A stretch of DNA of 64,000 nt. Origin: Siderastrea radians. Lineage: Eukaryota > Cnidaria > Anthozoa > Scleractinia > Rhizangiidae. Made by a program: the position numbers and the translations under genes. The stretch covers positions 33,039,184-33,103,183 of the forward strand of contig OZ024894.1 of NCBI GenBank assembly GCA_964017195.1, written 5' to 3'. The notes under the pieces are model-generated. The model was not told the origin of the DNA. It saw nothing but the letters and a program-made list of their open reading frames with translations, and did not search any database. Shown here piece by piece: positions 1 through 25,064 of this stretch (position 1 is its first letter; every line of letters starts with the position of its first letter).

Positions 1-228
1 TGAGAGACACTCAGAAAGATTTTGGACGTTGGGTCATCATTTCCAACAATTAACAGGATAACAGGTGAGTAAAGGTTCGCATTTTTTGCTCGCGTGCCGG
101 AATTTAACAATGTTCATGTCATTTTGGCGAAGTTCTCTGATACTTGCGGGAAAAAAAGAAACAACTGGCTTTGTTGCATTTGCGGCACAAAACTTCACAG
201 TTGCCAAGCCGTTTTCTTATCGACTCAC

Positions 229-13382
<13,154 letters not shown>

Positions 13383-15523
13383 TGCTGAATTACAAGCGTA
13401 GACGTACAAAGTAACAATTGACAGCCCAAGACCACTCCACAGACTCCGCACGTCGCCCGCACAAATGCGCGCGCGGTCGATCATCAATTTCGCCGGAAGC
13501 TATGGGGAGATTATAGGGGGGTGTGACGGGGGAGTGACGAGGGAGTGACTACCTATTCAACGAGACTGGTGGTGTATACGGGGAGTTTCTTTCCATAATT
13601 TCAGGCTAACATTTCTCAATGTTAAATACAGTTCGTTAACAAATTTATGGCATTTAATTTAATAAAATACGCTTTCCACGTGTTCCGACATTTTTGTTGC
13701 AGGCTACAAGCGCGGAAAACACGCAAGATGGAAACGACTATTATTGTTTCGCGAACTTCCCAATGGTGTTCTCCCCTCCTCAGTCAGGTAATAGGCTCCT
13801 GCCTCAGTCCAGTATTTGTCCTATTTCAGGGCAATTCTCACGTGTTCTAGCAAAAAGCGGATGTTGTCACAGGTCAACAGGATCTGGTGTAGCATGAAAT
13901 TTTCGCGGGAGTTTTTGCCGATTTTTTGTGTCTCGCAGGAACAAATTTTCGCGGATTTCTTGCAAGTTTCTCTCTGGTGTTTGACGTGCGAAACTTCTGT
14001 AGGGCAGCAAGACATCTAATATTGTCTTATTTATCCTACTTATAACTCAAAGCTACCTAAAAGTGTGATTTTGTATACTATCTGGGCTGGGAGAAACACG
14101 CAGTCAACTTTTTTTTTTTTTTTTACTCTTTGGCAGGAGATGGACTCGTCTATGGTTGTTAGCAATTAAATTTACCCAGATAATTCAGAGGTTATTCGTT
14201 TTATTCTCAGTAAACTCAACTTAAATTCAGTAACCTAAATAGATGGAGTAAATTTTCGAGTATGATTTTTTAGCCGAATTTTATTTTCACGGAATCAAAT
14301 TTTTGCTGACAGATGAAAAAGCCGCGAAATTTGCGAAAATAAGATCACACAGTAGTAGACCTAGCAAACTCACTCTGCGTGCGAGATAACTCCTATTCGC
14401 CTTGCTCCACGCAAAGGAGATAGGAGAAGTCTGCGCGCAGGCCATCTGATCTGGACCTGCTCCTAAATGATTGTCATATTTGAAACAAACAGATCACAGA
14501 TTTCCAGGCCATGCTTACGTAACGATCTTCTTTTTCCTCAAAAAAAAAAAAACTGACTGAAGAAAATCTTTGTCGAAGTGTCGTTGCCACTGCACTTGAG
14601 TTTCTCAAGAAGATAATTAAATCCTAAAAGAAAATTCAAACAAAATTTGCTTTATATCGGGATTCCATTGTATAACGAAGTGCCAAGGGTGTGGTAAAAC
14701 GACCATAATCTTCGTTATATCGGGTTTTTGCTGATAATTGTTTTACCTTAAATTAAACAGTGTATGCTGCAACACCCAACAGTTCGGTCGAATCGTGCAG
14801 TTATAACACAAATTTGAGCGATTAAATAAAACTCGTGACTTAGAGTCTAAATGTTGCTTCCAGTGGAACGATATCTTCGAAAGAAGCAGCACTGCAACTA
14901 CAGTATCACGCTGTGGGTTGACTGACTCGGGGATGACCATTCTTTCAAGCCGAGCTTGCGAACTCGTCAACCGGGAAATAAGAAACTTTTGACCATATCT
15001 GTTCGTTTTGAGATCATGTTCGTTCTTCGTTCTTTCGCTCCAATTTGATCGTTCATTCGTCTGTTGCGAGGTTAAATGAAACTGAGCACGAGGAGTGATT
15101 CTGAGAGGACAACCGATTGGCCTAAGAAGTACCCTGAAGTTGTTACTCAAAAAAATCGTTAGCGTTTAAAGATATACTTCAGTGAAACATCAGATCCTAT
15201 AAGTTTTGGGATGATTTTTTAAGACACTTTTTCTTAGTTGAGAAAACGTAGTCTGTGTCAATTTTTAAAGAATTGTGGCAAAACGAGATGTAGATTACAA
15301 GGGAATGTGTTCAAAATTTATTGGAAAATAAGATTTGATTGAAAAAGCAGCCAAAGTCTTAATTTTTCTCCACCCTCCCGACTTGAGCGGTCTTTTAAAC
15401 TGTCTCCTTGCGGCATTAACCTTAAAGATATTTAATCATTGCAAAAGCAATAAATGAAGTCATGTCAGGTGCGTGGTTCTCACTAAAGAAGGAGCCGATA
15501 GGCCGGCTTACCACTGCAGAACC
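13383..15523. other. Region upstream of TDO; no gene found
   Basis: Contains the presumed promoter and 5' UTR of tryptophan 2,3-dioxygenase just above 13382. Around 13860-14340 there is a degenerate repeat with several TTTTCGCGG/GCGAAAATAAG-like pieces. Near 14655-14737 lies a fragment with TATAACGAAG and CTTCGTTATATCGGG, related to the elements at 15709 and 41079. A 135-codon open frame on the minus strand (14743-15150) has no recognisable content. Confidence 0.5.
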
Positions 15524-15680
15524 AGACTCGTACCCAGTCGCTATTTACGAGTCTGGCGGAAAGGGAGAGAAGACTGGATTCTAGTGAGGCGTGCGGGGTG
15601 CTCCTTCCCGCGCGCCTCACTAGAATCCAGTCTTCTCTCCCTTTCCGCCAGACTCGTAAATAGCGACTGGGTACGAGTCT
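15524..15680. mobile_element. Near-perfect 157-bp hairpin element with 11-bp flanking duplication
   Basis: The arms AGACTCGTACCCAGTCGC... (15524-about 15595) and its complement (about 15608-15680) pair almost without mismatch around a GC-rich centre. CTGCAGAACCA flanks it at 15514-15524 and 15682-15692, consistent with a target-site duplication. Confidence 0.85.
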
Positions 15681-15708
15681 GCTGCAGAACCAAACAATCC
15701 AAAACTAC

Positions 15709-15815
15709 AGTGGAACCCTGATATAACGAAGACCCCGCTATAACGAACCAGTAATAGTAAAATGTATGAATGTATAAAAAAGTCCCGTGGCACTTCGTTT
15801 TATCAGGGTCCCACT
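15709..15815. mobile_element. Small inverted-repeat element of the TATAACGAA type
   Basis: The left end AGTGGAACCCTGATATAACG pairs with the right end CGTTTTATCAGGGTCCCACT. A related copy is at 41079-41200 and a fragment at 14655-14737. Between 15816 and 16998 I see no gene or named repeat. Confidence 0.7.
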
Positions 15816-16998
15816 ATAATGAAAACAACATTGAATTGGTAAAACAAATATCTGAAAAACAAAACAAAAACGAACCTTTTTACTACGGTCATCTGTTCTT
15901 ACTACAAAACAAACAAACAAACAAAACGCAGAGAGAAGCAACACTAACAACATGAAGTTGAGGGCTGCTTTATCGTAAAAATAAAACAGTGGAGAGTAAC
16001 CAACATCAGTCGTCAACCAACAAACGAGAGAATTTTTAGCGTGCGCTTACTCTTTCATCTGTTTGATTACGTGCAAAAGCGATTAAAATAGTATTAGCAG
16101 CCTCAATTTTGTATTCGGAGGTTTAAGCTACTGGATTTAGACTGTAATGCCTGCTGTAAACTTACATTTGTCGGCTTAAGTAAAGAAAGTTTATTTCCGT
16201 TCTTTTTTTTGTGATATAACTACAGAATTCACTGTTTTGCACGAGTTGCACGAGTTTTGTATCTGATCAGTCTTCTTAGATTATGAAAAATTTACCCGCA
16301 GCTTAGATAAACTTTACAGCAAAGACAAAACAATGCAGAATTAACTGCTTATTCACGCACGAAAGTAATTAATCGATGTTCTTATGAAAAGGACCATTTT
16401 AATAAGAAGCTTATATGTTAAAATAGGTATTACTGAGTTTGTTCAAAAAATTATAATTTCAATATTAATAAACTCAAGAACAATTACGTTCACTTATGTT
16501 TCTGCACAGCTAAAACTCTTCAGTAGCACCAAATAAAACCAGACGAAAGTAGGTCTCCAAGAATCGTGCAACTGATTATTTATGCAAGGACGACATAGCA
16601 ATTGTTTTTCTCACAAATCCTCGTTGTTTGGGGACAAACAAAGCCGACAAATAATATTAATAACTATAAAAATGTTTCAAGATGAGCCTTTAAAACATCT
16701 AAGATTTGGGCTTTTCCGTTTTAATTGTTCACGAAATTCAGCTTTGTCCGCAGAAGTGCGTTTTAAACTCTAGGCTTTAGTTTTTCAATGACAACAAGAA
16801 AGAAAGCTAAATAAAACGAAGCGCGTCTTTTTCATTTTATTTTTTTTATTTGACCGATTAATCTGCCACCCAGATTTGTGTCAGCCGCCAGAGTCAGGCG
16901 TTTCTTTTAATTTTGTGACTTTAGGTAATCCTCTTTTGATGAAAAACGATTGGCTTCTAAGTGCAGGCCTTTTTATCATCGCAAAATTCAGTTTAAGT

Positions 16999-17231
16999 AA
17001 AACAAGAAAAGCCCCAGGGGCATTATACCCCGGCGTTGTTCTCCCCCCCCCCGGGCGTGTAAAATATGTTACGGTCACTCAAGATAAAAGCCCTTGTTTG
17101 TGTAGCAAAAGACACGGCGAGTATTTCTTTGGCCGAGCGAAAACCGGAGGTCTGGGGCAAGTGACCACCAAAAAACAAACCACGGAAAAAAAATGGGTAT
17201 TACTAGACCCCGTCCTGACGGCGGGGTAATC
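16999..17231 (+). repeat. Dispersed repeat, about 230 bp (copy 1)
   Basis: Shares long blocks with 47337-47570 in the same orientation: TTGTTCTCCC, a C-rich run, ACTCAAGATA, TTTGGCCGAG, GAGGTCTGGGGCAAGTGACC and GGTATTACTAGACCCCGTCC. No coding content is seen; it could be a non-autonomous element. Confidence 0.7.
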
Positions 17232-17484
17232 AGGTGTGTAATTCTCACTGGAGAAGCATAAATATTTCGAGTGATAGCACCTCTCGTAGCTGCTGTTTGT
17301 CAGTATACGGACAAAGAACTCTGCTTCAGTGTAGAGAATAAGGACCGCATAGAATTGCCAAGCAAGCCGCCTACTGGCCTATCCGCTTCACTCTAATAAT
17401 TGTAACGTTTGTGAACAGTGATCATTTTCAAACGATTTCAACACTTAACAAGTCAGCGAATTGTACTCAAAAGAAACCACTGAA

Positions 17485-18420
17485 ATGAATACCACCAACA
17501 ATTCGCTCACCTCCTCAGAACTCAACTGCCCCCGCGTAATAACTTCTGACAAGCACCACGCTGCAGATCTCATCTTTACAGTGCTATCCATGATCGTAAA
17601 CTTGTTAGCGTGTCCTCCAGTGATTCTTCTAAACGCGCTCGTTATAACAGCGGTCAGGACAAAAAGAAAACTTCAGAGCAAGCACAACATACTGTTGGCA
17701 GCTCTATGGCTGGATGAGATCTGGTGGTGGGATCGGAATAACCGCCCAGCCCGCGTTTATTGCAGAAGAAATTTCCCTGGTGTCTGGTGGATCGTTATCT
17801 CTGTACTGCAAGTTGTATTACATAACGCAGAACATAACTGTCTGTCTTTGCCTTTTGTCGCTTTTTCATTTGGCACTCATTGCCATGGAACGTTACCTGG
17901 CAATGAAATATTCCGTGCGTTACGAAACCATCGTGACAAGATTCCGTTTAACTGTAGCAATTGCATGGTGCTGGCTTATTACAAAGGTGTATTTTGTTAC
18001 TAGGTTGAGAATTATCCCAGGTGTAAAAGTAATTACAGCTACTAGATTTGGAATTCTTACTTTGCTACTGATTATTTTTTGTCATGTTTCCGTTTATTTT
18101 GTTTGTCGTCGGCATATGATCCAGATCAGATTGGAACAAGTTTCCAGCGAGGCCACAACAAAGTTTCTGGAGGAAAGAAAAGTTTGGAAAACAACCACTA
18201 TTATTATTGATGGTGTCATATTGTCTTATTTGAATCTGCGTCTATTAGGGTTTATTATTTTTCCCTATTCAGTTATAGCTCAGAAAATACTAGATAGCTT
18301 ATTACCTTTCGCACTTTACTTTTCATATTAAATTCGCTGCTAAATCCCATAATTTATTGTTGGAGGAGCACAGAGATTCGACAAACAGTGATTCAACTAC
18401 TAAAAAGGCAAGACGACTAA
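17485..18420 (+). pseudogene. Class A (rhodopsin-like) GPCR with frameshifts
   Basis: Reads as a seven-helix receptor spread over three frames. The N-terminus starts MNTTNNS with glycosylation-type Asn sites. TM1 follows (about 17570-17660), then a KRKLQSKHNILLAAL loop into TM2. The frame breaks at about 17706-17740, where DLVVG and GIGITAQPAFI lie in different frames and a TGA intervenes. TM3 ends in ALIAMERYLAMKYS, the E-R-Y version of the DRY motif. TM4 to TM6 continue to about 18320, where another shift occurs. TM7 with NPIIYCW and a short basic tail end at TAA 18418-18420. The intronless layout, size and motifs fit lineage-expanded anthozoan receptors; ligand unknown. An AATAAA lies about 60 bp downstream. 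The breaks suggest a recent pseudogene, or base-calling errors. Confidence 0.85.
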
Positions 18421-18587
18421 TATGTAAAAAGACTGTGATATTATATTAAGATGCTGAATAACATAAAGTAGCATTCATGAAATAAAAAAAAACATTGAAG
18501 CGAGTGTTGTTTCAAGTATTGTATTTGTTGTTTCCAGTTTCTATAGTCCAGGAGCAGATTTGCTACTGAATTTATTTATCACTTTTC

Positions 18588-18784
18588 TTCCATCCATCCA
18601 TCCATCCATCCATCCATCCATCCATCTATCCATCCATCCATCCGTCAGTCCGTCTGCCCTCCGTCCTTCCGTCCATCCATCTATCCACCCATCCGTCATC
18701 CATCCGTCTGTCCGTCCGTCCGTCCGTCCGTCCGTCCGTCCAGCCATCCGTCCAGCCGTCCGTCCAGCCAGCCAGCCAGCCAAC
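18588..18784. repeat. Tetranucleotide microsatellite (CATC)n grading into (CGTC)n and (CAGC)n
   Basis: About 45 tetramers, with CATC dominant at the left, CGTC in the middle and CAGC at the right. The open frames across it on both strands are an artefact of the 4-bp period. Confidence 0.95.
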
Positions 18785-19385
18785 ACCTCCTTTCCTGGTC
18801 AGTAGTATACTAAGGTAAAGTCCGCAGTCCAATCCATCATTTTCTGGCAGTATTGTTGGCCTGCGTTTTATCCAAGCAACCATAGTCATAGAATGCGCGG
18901 AAAACGATCGAGAAGAAATCGTGCTTTCGATTTCCTTGTTTCCAACTGTAGTAACACAAGTGGAAATTTGGTACTGACACGCCACGAAAATATGAACAAC
19001 GAGAAAACCTGTGGATAAATCAGACTGAAAAACAAAGAGTTATGATAAAAGTTTCAACTAATAACATTGCATTCGCAGTATCTCTGTTATACTTCACAAT
19101 ATCGCTCTTCTAACCCCGAAGAACGATTCACTTGACAGTGAATACGATGGTTTTGCTCTTTTGAAAACGAAACTCAGCAACCACCTAAAGACCTCATTAA
19201 AAGGTGGACCAACCCACTTATGATGCCATTCTTTTTTAACATCTTACGGAGTGCATTTGACTTGCATGTGGACATTTTAATGATCCTTCTCGCCGCTCGT
19301 GACTGCACAAGACTATTTCTTAGTTACAATCAACGCTTGGAAAACCTGGTTTACAAAGTCTTGTTAACAAAGGGGATTTGAACGG
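18785..19385. other. Intergenic, nothing recognised
   Basis: AT-rich sequence with no convincing frame or repeat. Confidence 0.5.
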
Positions 19386-19640
19386 GGAGCCTGGATGACG
19401 CAGTGGTAAGAGCACTCGCCTCCCACCAATGTGGCCTGGGTTCGATTCTCGGACCCCGCGTGGTATGTGTATGTGGGTTTAGTTTGTTGTTGGTTCTCGT
19501 CCTTGCCCCGGGTCCTCCGGTTTTTCCTCCCTCCTCAAAAACCAACATTTCTAAATTCCAATTCGATCTGGAATCCGAAGGCCACAGGTTTATCAGTCGA
19601 CTGAAGACTGTTAGTGTCACCCTCGTTAAAACAAAACTTG
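19386..19640 (+). mobile_element. tRNA-derived SINE, family B
   Basis: The head GGATGACGCAGTGGTAAGAG (A box) and GGGTTCGATTCTCGGACC (B box) is a tRNA-like promoter. The tail contains TTGTTGTTGGTTCTCGTCC and a conserved CCAATTCGATCTGGAATC segment. A reverse copy is at 11262-11420. Confidence 0.85.
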
Positions 19641-21809
19641 ATTAAAACAAAAGTTAATTAATAAGATTACACGTAAATTGTTTCACCGGTCTTCCCTGGT
19701 CAGTGACATTTTCATTTCATACATCATAGCTTTCAAGTGCCTTTGTGAGTGTAAATACATATGCTGTAAAGCAAACTCGAAGATCACAGATTAAAAAATG
19801 ATAAAAAATAAACCTTACTGATGTACACTTATTTCTTAGTCATACACGTCATTTTTGTTCCATCCTGTTAACTATTTGTTTTACTATTTTTTTTTACTTC
19901 TTTTCTTTTCTTAACATTTTGCTCCGATTTCATATACGCTTTTCGAGTAGGAATTTTCTCAGTAGGTCTCCAATGTTATCAACGCTTGTTAGATCCGCTT
20001 ACTTATGTAGCCATTTTAAATTTTACTAGCGATACTGACATTTTAGTGATCCCTGGACCATCTCCTGATGCATTCCCTCCGCATAAGTTAATGGTATTCC
20101 ACCGCATTTTATTCATGAGCAACTTTCATCATTACACCATCCAAACGTAATTTATTCCTCCGCACGTTAATCAGATACCTCCGCAAAAAAAGGCTAATTC
20201 GGTCCCCATGTTGTTACTGACAACTGACATAACATAAGAAAACAAAATATATTGGATAGATAACAAGGATAAATCAATCAACAAACCACTAAATGAATAG
20301 ATAAACATGTCAGTGCTTTCACGGAAGTCGTAGTTAAGTCTGGGGCTAGATTCCTAAAGGTAAAGGTAAATCTAAAGAAAACTGTTGCTGTTTGACCCGA
20401 ACCAGCTTATGCTGGAGAGACATTTTTCTAAAGCTTCAGTGGCTAGCAATTAGATTAGACAGGTTGGCGTCACGATATCCAAACAAACGTTGGCTATTAG
20501 CTAGCTTTGTTCACTACCACTTCGATATTTGCCTGAGTCGCTTCGCATTTGAGCAAGAACACACGGGTGCAAAAACTTGCTGAAATCGGGGACGGGTATA
20601 TATACTCCATTGCTTGCCAAGCAAGGCATACAGTAACATACATATGTCTCATATCTTTAGGCCTTTTATATTAATTTTCAGCTCAAATCAAGGAAGCTTT
20701 CGGCGGTTTTTACTCCATTCCGTGGTCAACTGACTTCAGTTTGTGGGTCATTTCCGTGGGCTGCGATCAGAATTGTGAGATATCAGGTTTGTTTTAAGTT
20801 TAAAGTGATCTTGGTCATGCGCAGTGTGTACCTACAATAGTTCCTGTGTATCTATGGAACTCCCTTTAGCAGCTTTTCTGCATGAGCTCCGAGTTTGATC
20901 GCGATTGGTCTTAGGAAAGGAATACAAATAATTCTTGCATATTAACTTCGCTAAAATTCGGAGCAGAGTCTCTTCAATCATCGTCTCGCTGCTTTATTTT
21001 ATTTCTTTCTGATGATTTTTGCACTTGTACTACTGTCAAAATGCATAATCTTCTTTTAACTCAGTATGATTTTTTTCAGATAACTAAAGCTCGCTGAGGT
21101 CTGTTTCGTGTTGTTGCGGGAACCATTGTTTGTTAGTTATCGTGTTCTGGTGCACGTTTCTTACGCATCTTTTATTTTACGTGCACGGTGATCGCAACAC
21201 CAAGAAACTACGCCCTATGTGTACTGTTTGTAATGAACTTTCGCCAGCGTGGCTCACTCGAGAAAACATACAGAGATGTACACCTAATTGCAATATCGTT
21301 GTCATATAAAAATGAAAAAAGAGAAAAGAAAAAAGCCAAATAGGAATTAACTAACCATGCAAATTAATTACCATGCAAATTAGCCAAGCGAGCCCTTATA
21401 AGTACACCTTGTACACGAGGACAGGGGACAGGACTTTGACGTGCTCATTTGTTGATTATTAAAAATTAATATAACTGCTTTGGCATAGCCGTATACGTCC
21501 AGCACACGTATCCGTGATCAGAATGTCATTTCTCATTAAAATTCGACTTCACGTAAACGAGGATAATCCTTTAAAATGCACGCTAATGAGATTCATGCCT
21601 CATGATAGACATCACAAACTGTCCCCTAATCCTCATATTAACGCAAGAAATTCTGTCGAACATGAAGTCATATGGAAATGACAAATACGTCGATGTCATA
21701 TGAAGTACCCAAGTTCTGAGTTACATGCATTTCTGGACATAAGTGATCCTTTAGAGGGTCATTTCAATAAGAAATATTTTCTTGAAAAATTACTCACAGG
21801 TACCAGTGG
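19641..21809. other. Intergenic, no gene found
   Basis: Apart from a pair of ATGCAAAT octamers at 21357-21364 and 21373-21380, with TTATAAGT shortly downstream at about 21396, I see no gene or repeat I can name. Confidence 0.5.
21357..21403 (+). promoter_or_regulatory. Paired octamer motifs followed by a TATA-like box
   Basis: CCATGCAAATTA occurs twice, 16 bp apart, and CTTATAAGTA follows. By established knowledge ATGCAAAT binds POU-domain factors. This could be an old promoter for the decayed TRIM-NHL gene about 400 bp downstream; there is no direct evidence of activity. Confidence 0.3.
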
Positions 21810-22987
21810 ATGAATAAAATACACGGGCATCAAGTCTACCGTGTCGGAAAAAGAGCCCAAAATCAACATGCTTAGAAGCTTAGTTCCTGGTTGAGTTCTT
21901 GTCAGTAAAACCGATCCTTTGCAGTCAGTGGCAGAGGGAAAAGGCTTGCAGGCGACAGACGTCGAAATTGAAGCTAAGTTTGTGATCACAACAGAAGATT
22001 CTGTTGGAAAGCAGTGTTATAATGAAGGTGATGAGATTGTTGTGAAAGTAGAGACTCCATCAAGGGAGGAATTGAAACTCAAGATCATGTGCCAAAAAAG
22101 ATGGTGAATACAACGTCACCTTTACACCACATTGTGTCGGACAACATCGCGTAGTGATTGAAGTTAACAGTCAGCCGCTGACTGGTAGTCCATGGCGTGT
22201 TCATGTGTCACATCGTTACAAACGTTTGTTTTCGTTTGGATCATTTGGGAAAGGTGAAGGGCGGTTTGCTACCCCCAGTGGCATTGCAATAAATGACACG
22301 ACAGGAAACATTGCAGTAGCTGACTCGGAAAATAATAGGGTGCAACTATTTAGTTCAGAAGGAAAACACCTGAAAACGATAAGCGCTAAAGACCTAATTC
22401 AACCCACTTCAGTAGGATTCACTGGGTCTGGTGACTTGATAGTCATTGCTATTTATAAGATTTTTCGTTTTAATGAAAGTGGTAAATTTGTCAAACACAT
22501 CACTAACAAACACCTGAAATTACCATACCAGTTGACTATTGCCCGTGACGGACGCATGGTGGTGAGTGACAGAGGTGACAATGCAGTCAAGGTTCTCACT
22601 CCTGACGGCTCACAGCTGTTACTCACCATCAATGATCCAGACCGCGGGCTTCCGCATTGCGCCGTTTGTCACCAAGACATGTTTGTTGTTTCCTGTAGCT
22701 ATGTGCCTAATGTAAAGATATTTAGTAAGGATGGGGTGTTTCTGTATAGCATTGATGGACCCGGAAGTGGTGCGGAAGAACAGTTGAACTTTCCTTCCGG
22801 TCTCACCACTGACAGGTTTTCAAATCTGGTGGTGTGTCACACCAGCAGGCTGAAACGTTTCACCATTGATGGCAAACTAGTAGGCACAGCAGAGGGTCTT
22901 CTTGTTCCCTGGTCTGCAGCTGTGTCAAACAATGGCCGGCTGTTTGTTACTGATGTAGAAAAACACTGTGTGTATGTTTTCGAGTGA
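21810..22987 (+). pseudogene. Decayed TRIM2/3-like gene: linker, filamin domain and NHL beta-propeller
   Basis: The intact family are RING/B-box/filamin/NHL E3 ubiquitin ligases or RNA regulators. Only the C-terminal half is seen. A linker with STVSEKEP begins near 21830, with a TGA at about 21892. The filamin-like domain follows (DPLQSVAEGKGLQATDVE...) and breaks by a one-base shift near 22090, where KLKI is followed in another frame by KKDGEYNVTFTPHCVGQHR. From 22096 the frame is open to TGA 22985-22987. That part encodes the domain end GSPWRVHV and about six NHL blades, e.g. GIAINDTTGNIAVADSENN and YQLTIARDGRMVVSDRGDN. No RING or B-box is found upstream. Coral genomes carry many such genes; this looks like a truncated, recently damaged copy, or a sequence with errors. 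Confidence 0.75.
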
Positions 22988-22992
22988 AAGAA

Positions 22993-23243
22993 AATAGGCC
23001 ATTTTACAGTTATGTGCGCAGTGCCCTGGCCTTTGAATAGAAGCGAGGCCGGAGGTGACCTTGTTTTGTTACAAACCTTCCTGCCTTTTATGTACAAATC
23101 ACGTCATTCTCACGCTACAATCCGGTGATCATAATCATATACATACGAAAAGCAGGAAGGTTTGTAACAAAACAAGGTCACCTCCAGCCTCGCTCTTCTT
23201 CAAAGGCCAGGGCACTGAGCACCCAGCTGTAAAATGGCCTATT
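22993..23243. mobile_element. Foldback/MITE, 251 bp, arms about 105 bp
   Basis: AATAGGCCATTTTACAG at the left pairs with CTGTAAAATGGCCTATT at the right. The complement continues through CAGTGCCCTGGCCTTTGAA, GGAGGTGACCTTGTTTTG and TTACAAACCTTCCTGC. It starts five bases after the TRIM-NHL stop codon. Confidence 0.9.
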
Positions 23244-24322
23244 AAAAAAGTCTCACAACATCGAGCCATAGTTAGTCGAGGGACGGATTATAACACTTTC
23301 ACAATTTTCAAACACCACAATAAAGGTGCTGCAATTTATGTTGAAAGCACCACAACCGTGTAAAATCTTTTGTTTCACATTCAGATACTAGACTGAACAA
23401 CTTAATCGAGTAACATTTCTATTGGTGAGTTGCTCATGCAAAGTTCAAAACCTATTGTAGTTTGTGGACGGTCAAGGCTAAAAACGATAACAAAAACATG
23501 AAACAAAGGACTTTGCTGAGCTTCATAGCCAGTTTTTCGAGCGAATTTAAAATATCAGTGTGGACAGGATAAGAAACACTTTCGTCATTTCGTTTCAATT
23601 TGTTATTCCCTTATGTTGTAAGTTTTTTTTTCTAGGAAATGCATGTCATGCTTCAACAGACAGTCGCTTTAAATTAGTTTTGCAAGGAAACGGTAACATT
23701 TCATGTATATTACGGTAAGCAAAGTTTGATCAGTGTAAATCTAAGATGGTATAAAATAGTAAATTCCAAAAATAATATCTTCAATTGAATGTTTGCTTTC
23801 TTTCGCATGCAGACTCAAATAGCTAGAAAAGACACCGCTGTAGAGTCTACTGGGGTAATCCAATCTGACAAAAAGAGCATAAAAATAGACCACTAGTAAG
23901 GCAGTCGAATAACCACTGGGCTTGAATGAATGAATTATTATGAGATAATGTTTATTGAATACATTTCCCAGCGTCTGTTGATAAAGAAACTTTAAGTCTT
24001 TTTCAGACGTCGATCTGTTTCAGAAAATTTGTAATAGTCTAGGTGTTTTCTCTTACGACAAATGACTCACAAATTGCAAGGCGAACCTAGAGCCGGTCAT
24101 GTTCAGAAGAGTTAAAACGCGCAGGTGTGTTATTATTGTTACTGTCTTTCGCAGCATTCGCCTGCTAATTAACATCGTATTATGACAGTTACGACCAAAG
24201 TAAATCAGGATTTACAGATTTCTTCAACTATCTACCCTATTTTCAGAATGCCCAAAGGAAGTGAATTATGAAACACGATATAGCTTGCCTCATTGAAAAA
24301 TATTTGAGCTCAAATAAAAGAA

Positions 24323-24357
<35 letters not shown>

Positions 24358-25064
24358 AGAAGAAGAAGAAGAAGAAGACGAAGGAGAAGAAGAAGAAGAA
24401 GAGGAAAACGTTGAGGTGTATGAAACAACTTATTCTCAGTATCTTTTTGTAAAAACCAAACAAAAGAAAACAGTAGAATAAGTAGCGATTCGAATAGAGT
24501 ATCTAATTATATCTAAAAAGAAGTAACCATCCCTATAATAGTTGCTTTAGAAAAGTGAAAGACAGAAAACATATTCACCATTAATCAAACGGATCAAAAG
24601 ACCTCGGAACCTCCCTCGCGTATCATAAACTTGCTGGGGAACTTGTGGTTTTTGATTGGTGCACTGTGAACATGCGAAAGCGGAATCCACTATTCAATGG
24701 AAAACGGTTAGATCTCAGCCCTATTGACTGGGAGGGGATATTGAGTCGTGGCAAGCAAGTACACTCTATTCAAGGAAAATTTATTTCATTTCATTTACTT
24801 CGTAAATAAGGCCCCGTTCAAATGTCGAAGCTATAGCTATTGCCTTTGCTAATATGTATTAAGTTCGGTACACGTAAAGTTCGACGTTTTAACTGTGCCA
24901 AATTCCTGGGGTCAACTGAGATCAGGGGTCCGTTTCTCGGAACTCCCGAAAACTTCCCCGGCCCAAAAAACTACCTTAAGAGCACAGTCGGCGTTCTTTA
25001 ACACAGACTCAATTTTTAGATAAGGATGAAAAGCCACGAATAAGAGGCATGAGACCATAGTTTA
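23244..25064. other. Intergenic, no gene found
   Basis: AT-rich, with a (GAA)n tract at about 24318-24405. Nothing else recognised. Confidence 0.5.
24318..24405 (+). repeat. (GAA)n microsatellite
   Basis: About 29 purine triplets, mostly GAA/AGA, with a few interruptions. Confidence 0.95.

Noticed and set aside
1..64. Possible plus-strand exon ending in CAG before GTGAGT
   Set aside because: The frame is short and open at the window edge, resembles no family I know, and is not the next dioxygenase exon.
14743..15150. 135-codon minus-strand open frame
   Set aside because: No family resemblance, composition like neighbouring non-coding DNA, no supporting splice or start context.
18541..18985. 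Open frames on both strands across the CATC/CGTC tract
   Set aside because: A 4-bp repeat without stops is open in all frames; the peptides are pure repeat.
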